Part shown: positions 5,987 to 7,330 of the stretch, in pieces | Layout of the letters: the number at the start of each line of letters is the position of its first letter | Position numbering within the stretch: position 1 is the first letter of the stretch | Source of the DNA: Gemmatimonadota bacterium | GTDB lineage: Bacteria > GCA-2686955 | Direction: 5' to 3' | NCBI GenBank assembly: GCA_002686955.1 | Contig: NYZA01000212.1 | Coordinates: 1-7,330, forward strand | DNA length: 7,330 nucleotides | Position numbers and translations under genes: made by a program | Notes under the pieces: model-generated | The model's database searches: none | What the model was told of the DNA's origin: nothing | The model's input: the letters and a program-made list of their open reading frames with translations, nothing else

Positions 5987-7057
5987 ATGAGAGAGAATGC
6001 CACGCTGACCGCTGGGCTGGATCTTGGTGACCGGCGGAGCCAGATTTGCATGATCGATGAATCGCTGGCGGTGGTGGAGGAATCGAAGATTCCGACCACT
6101 CGAACGGGAATGGAGCGCTATTTTCGGGCGCGTGAGCCGATGCGAGTTGCCCTGGAGGTCGGTACGCACTCGCGGTGGGTGAGCCGGGCGCTCGAGGAGC
6201 TCGGGCACGAGGTCGTGGTGGCCAATCCGAGGAAGCTGGCGCTGATCTACAAGAGCCACCAGAAGACGGACCGGGCGGACGCGGAGCTGCTGGCCCGCTT
6301 CGGGCGGTTGGATCCGAACGTGCTCTCCCCGATCCGACATCGTGGGCCGGATGCACAAAGGGGCCTCACGCTGATCCGGAGTAGAGACGTACTTGTGCAG
6401 GCACGCGTGAAGCTGATCAACTCCGTACGTGGCACGGTCAAGGCTCACGGCGCCCGACTCCCGACCAAGGCGACCGACCGGTTCCACACGGTCTCCGATG
6501 AGATCCCGGAGGACATCAGGGAGTCGTTATCCCCGATCATGGCTTGCATCGAGAAGTTGTCCGAGGAGATTCGTGCATGCGACAAAACCCTCGAGGCGAT
6601 GGCGAACGAGGATGTCCACGTCGAGGCGCTGAGGCAGGTTTCCGGGGTTGGACCGGTGACGGCGCTCGCATTTCTCTGGACCATCGAGGATCCCGATCGC
6701 TTTCCCGATGGTCGGACGGTGTCGGCGTACCTCGGGCTCTGTCCTCGGTTGGACCAGTCCGGGGCACAGGATCGGCAGCTACCGATCAGCAAGGTGGGTG
6801 ACCCCTACCTGAGGCGACTCTTAGTTGGGAGCGCGCACTACATACTCGGGCCCTTCGGACCGGACACTGACCTGCGGGAGTGGGGCCTTGCCATTGCCGC
6901 TCGCGGGGGAGGCAACGCGAAGAAAAGGGCGGTCGTAGCGGTGGCTCGAAAGTTGGCTGTGTTCCTCTACGCGCTCTGGAAAAGCAGAGCCACCTACGAA
7001 CCGCTCCGCCAGCGACAGCGACAGACTTGTGCTCACGCTGCCGTATCCCCCGCCTGA
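5987..7057 (+). CDS. IS110-family transposase (DEDD recombinase)
   Basis: This 356-residue protein catalyses excision and insertion of the element, in known members guided by the element's own bridge RNA. The N-terminal RuvC-like half carries the four acidic residues: D12 (AGLDLGD), E57 (ALEVGTHS), D95 and D98 (KTDRADAE). A middle helical region (about 120-210) is probably the coiled-coil linker. The C-terminal Transposase_20-type domain has the helix-hairpin-helix-like segment VSGVGPVTALAF (218-229), YLGLCPRLDQSG (248-259) with S258 as the likely catalytic serine, then SKVGDPYLRRLLVGSAHYIL and ILGPFGPDTDLREWGL. The basic tail GGGNAKKRAVVAVARKLAV is typical of a widespread IS110 subgroup. Length is normal for the family and no frameshift is visible, so the protein should be active if expressed. 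It is divergent from the exported-protein operon and has no partner gene, as expected of a single-gene element. Confidence 0.96.
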   Translation: MRENATLTAGLDLGDRRSQICMIDESLAVVEESKIPTTRTGMERYFRAREPMRVALEVGTHSRWVSRALEELGHEVVVANPRKLALIYKSHQKTDRADAELLARFGRLDPNVLSPIRHRGPDAQRGLTLIRSRDVLVQARVKLINSVRGTVKAHGARLPTKATDRFHTVSDEIPEDIRESLSPIMACIEKLSEEIRACDKTLEAMANEDVHVEALRQVSGVGPVTALAFLWTIEDPDRFPDGRTVSAYLGLCPRLDQSGAQDRQLPISKVGDPYLRRLLVGSAHYILGPFGPDTDLREWGLAIAARGGGNAKKRAVVAVARKLAVFLYALWKSRATYEPLRQRQRQTCAHAAVSPA

Positions 7058-7168
7058 TGGCGTACCCAACTGGCTGGGACGAAACCGCCGATTCCAGCGA
7101 CGTGCGCGGTGCTTGGAGACGATGAGGCTTCCAGTGGACGACGATCAAAGGTGAAGGGGATGCGGTCT

Positions 7169-7190
7169 GACTGCCCAGTCCGGGTGACTG
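7169..7190. repeat. Three-part repeat able to form alternative hairpins
   Basis: GACTG (7169-7173), CAGTC (7176-7180) and GACTG (7186-7190) occur in succession. The middle arm can pair with either the first (GACT-GCCC-AGTC) or the third (CAGTC-CGGGT-GACTG), so the two stems exclude each other. Confidence 0.5.
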
Positions 7191-7210
7191 CGGAAAATCC
7201 TCTGGCTCAG

Positions 7211-7238
7211 TGCGGATCCCGCTTGGCGAGAATCCGCA
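7211..7238. repeat. Two-helix hairpin with internal loop in the IS110 right flank
   Basis: TGCGGAT (7211-7217) pairs with ATCCGCA (7232-7238). Inside, CGC (7220-7222) pairs with GCG (7226-7228) around TTG, leaving an internal loop of CC opposite AGA. A helix, loop, helix shape of this kind is what bridge-RNA guide loops look like, though it is small. Confidence 0.5.
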
Positions 7239-7293
7239 TGGAGGCCGGTTTCGAGATTGCAGCACCCACGCTGGTCGGACCCCATATTGCACC

Positions 7294-7309
7294 GGATCGA
7301 GCGCGATCC
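7294..7309. repeat. 6-bp hairpin with AGCG tetraloop
   Basis: GGATCG (7294-7299) pairs with CGATCC (7304-7309). No T-tract follows, so it is not a standard terminator. It may be a subterminal element sequence. Confidence 0.5.
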
Positions 7310-7330
7310 AATCAGAGTGCGGATAGAAGC

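Larger units (their letters stand above)
5806..7330 (+). mobile_element. IS110-family insertion element (ends not determined)
   Basis: The element is defined by an intact DEDD transposase gene with structured non-coding flanks on both sides. IS110 elements usually lack terminal inverted repeats and long target duplications, and none are visible here. The span given runs from the first left-flank hairpin to the window edge and is an estimate; the right end may lie inside or beyond 7330. An 8-bp direct repeat TTCGAGAT (5868-5875 and 7250-7257) is no more than chance would give. The left flank lies within about 130 nt of the propeller gene, so the insertion sits at the upstream edge of that operon. 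Confidence 0.6.
7058..7330. other. Non-coding right flank of the IS110 element
   Basis: These 273 nt follow the transposase stop and contain no convincing gene; the minus-strand open frame crossing it mostly overlaps the transposase antisense and has no recognisable product. It holds three hairpin-forming repeats (7169-7190, 7211-7238, 7294-7309), and the pentamer TGCGG recurs at 7161, 7189, 7211 and 7318. AGTGCGGAT occurs twice (7209-7217 and 7316-7324). If the element is of the IS1111 type, its guide RNA would be expected here. The true right end and host junction are not recognisable. Confidence 0.55.

Noticed and set aside
5864-6487. Minus-strand open frame (207 codons) over the transposase start
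   Set aside because: It is antisense to the conserved DEDD domain and has no ribosome binding site or recognisable product.
5843-7252. GAAACCGG (5843-5850) and its reverse complement CCGGTTTC (7245-7252) as terminal inverted repeats
   Set aside because: Eight base pairs is at chance level for these lengths, and the copies lie within regions whose relation to the element ends is unknown.
5868-7257. 8-bp direct repeat TTCGAGAT flanking the transposase (5868-5875, 7250-7257) as IS target duplication
   Set aside because: Roughly one 8-bp match between flanks of this size is expected by chance, and IS110 elements do not normally make such duplications.
6786-7292. Minus-strand open frame (168 codons) reaching into the right flank
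   Set aside because: Most of it is antisense to the conserved transposase C-terminus; composition is Arg/Pro/Ser-rich with no motif.

Overview
This is a GC-rich stretch of bacterial chromosome holding an incomplete three-gene run of exported proteins on the minus strand and, divergent from it, an IS110-family insertion element on the plus strand. Signal peptides on all three minus-strand proteins, and a middle protein that looks like an outer-membrane beta-barrel, suggest a Gram-negative (diderm) host. The high GC content, strong third-position bias and proteins rich in Asp-box and YVTN-type propellers are common in environmental lineages such as Myxococcota, Acidobacteriota, Gemmatimonadota or related uncultured phyla. 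Nothing here settles the phylum. There are no rRNA, tRNA, CRISPR or phage genes. Layout, in the transcription order of the minus-strand genes: (1) 5676-3283 encodes a 797-residue secreted protein with 14 evenly spaced Asp-box repeats, best read as two seven-bladed beta-propellers, followed by a C-terminal beta-sandwich. (2) After 102 nt, 3180-2413 encodes a 255-residue exported protein of beta-barrel character and unknown family. (3) After only 14 nt, 2398 to the left window edge encodes a secreted two-domain protein: a YncE-like beta-propeller fused to a metal-dependent phosphoesterase of the PF04185 type. It is open for 799 codons and leaves the window before its stop. Genes 2 and 3 are almost certainly co-transcribed; gene 1 probably is too. 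A plausible but unproven reading is a cell-surface or periplasmic module built on beta-propeller scaffolds, with the phosphoesterase as its enzyme. On the right, 5987-7057 (+) encodes an apparently intact IS110-type DEDD transposase with a serine motif in its C-terminal domain. IS110 elements are known to carry a non-coding bridge RNA that guides recombination. The 180 nt before the transposase contain five consecutive short hairpins, and the 250 nt after it contain three more, so both flanks are candidates for this RNA. The element's exact ends could not be fixed by eye. The 310-nt gap between the divergent genes also holds two clean dyads close to the propeller gene that could be operators.
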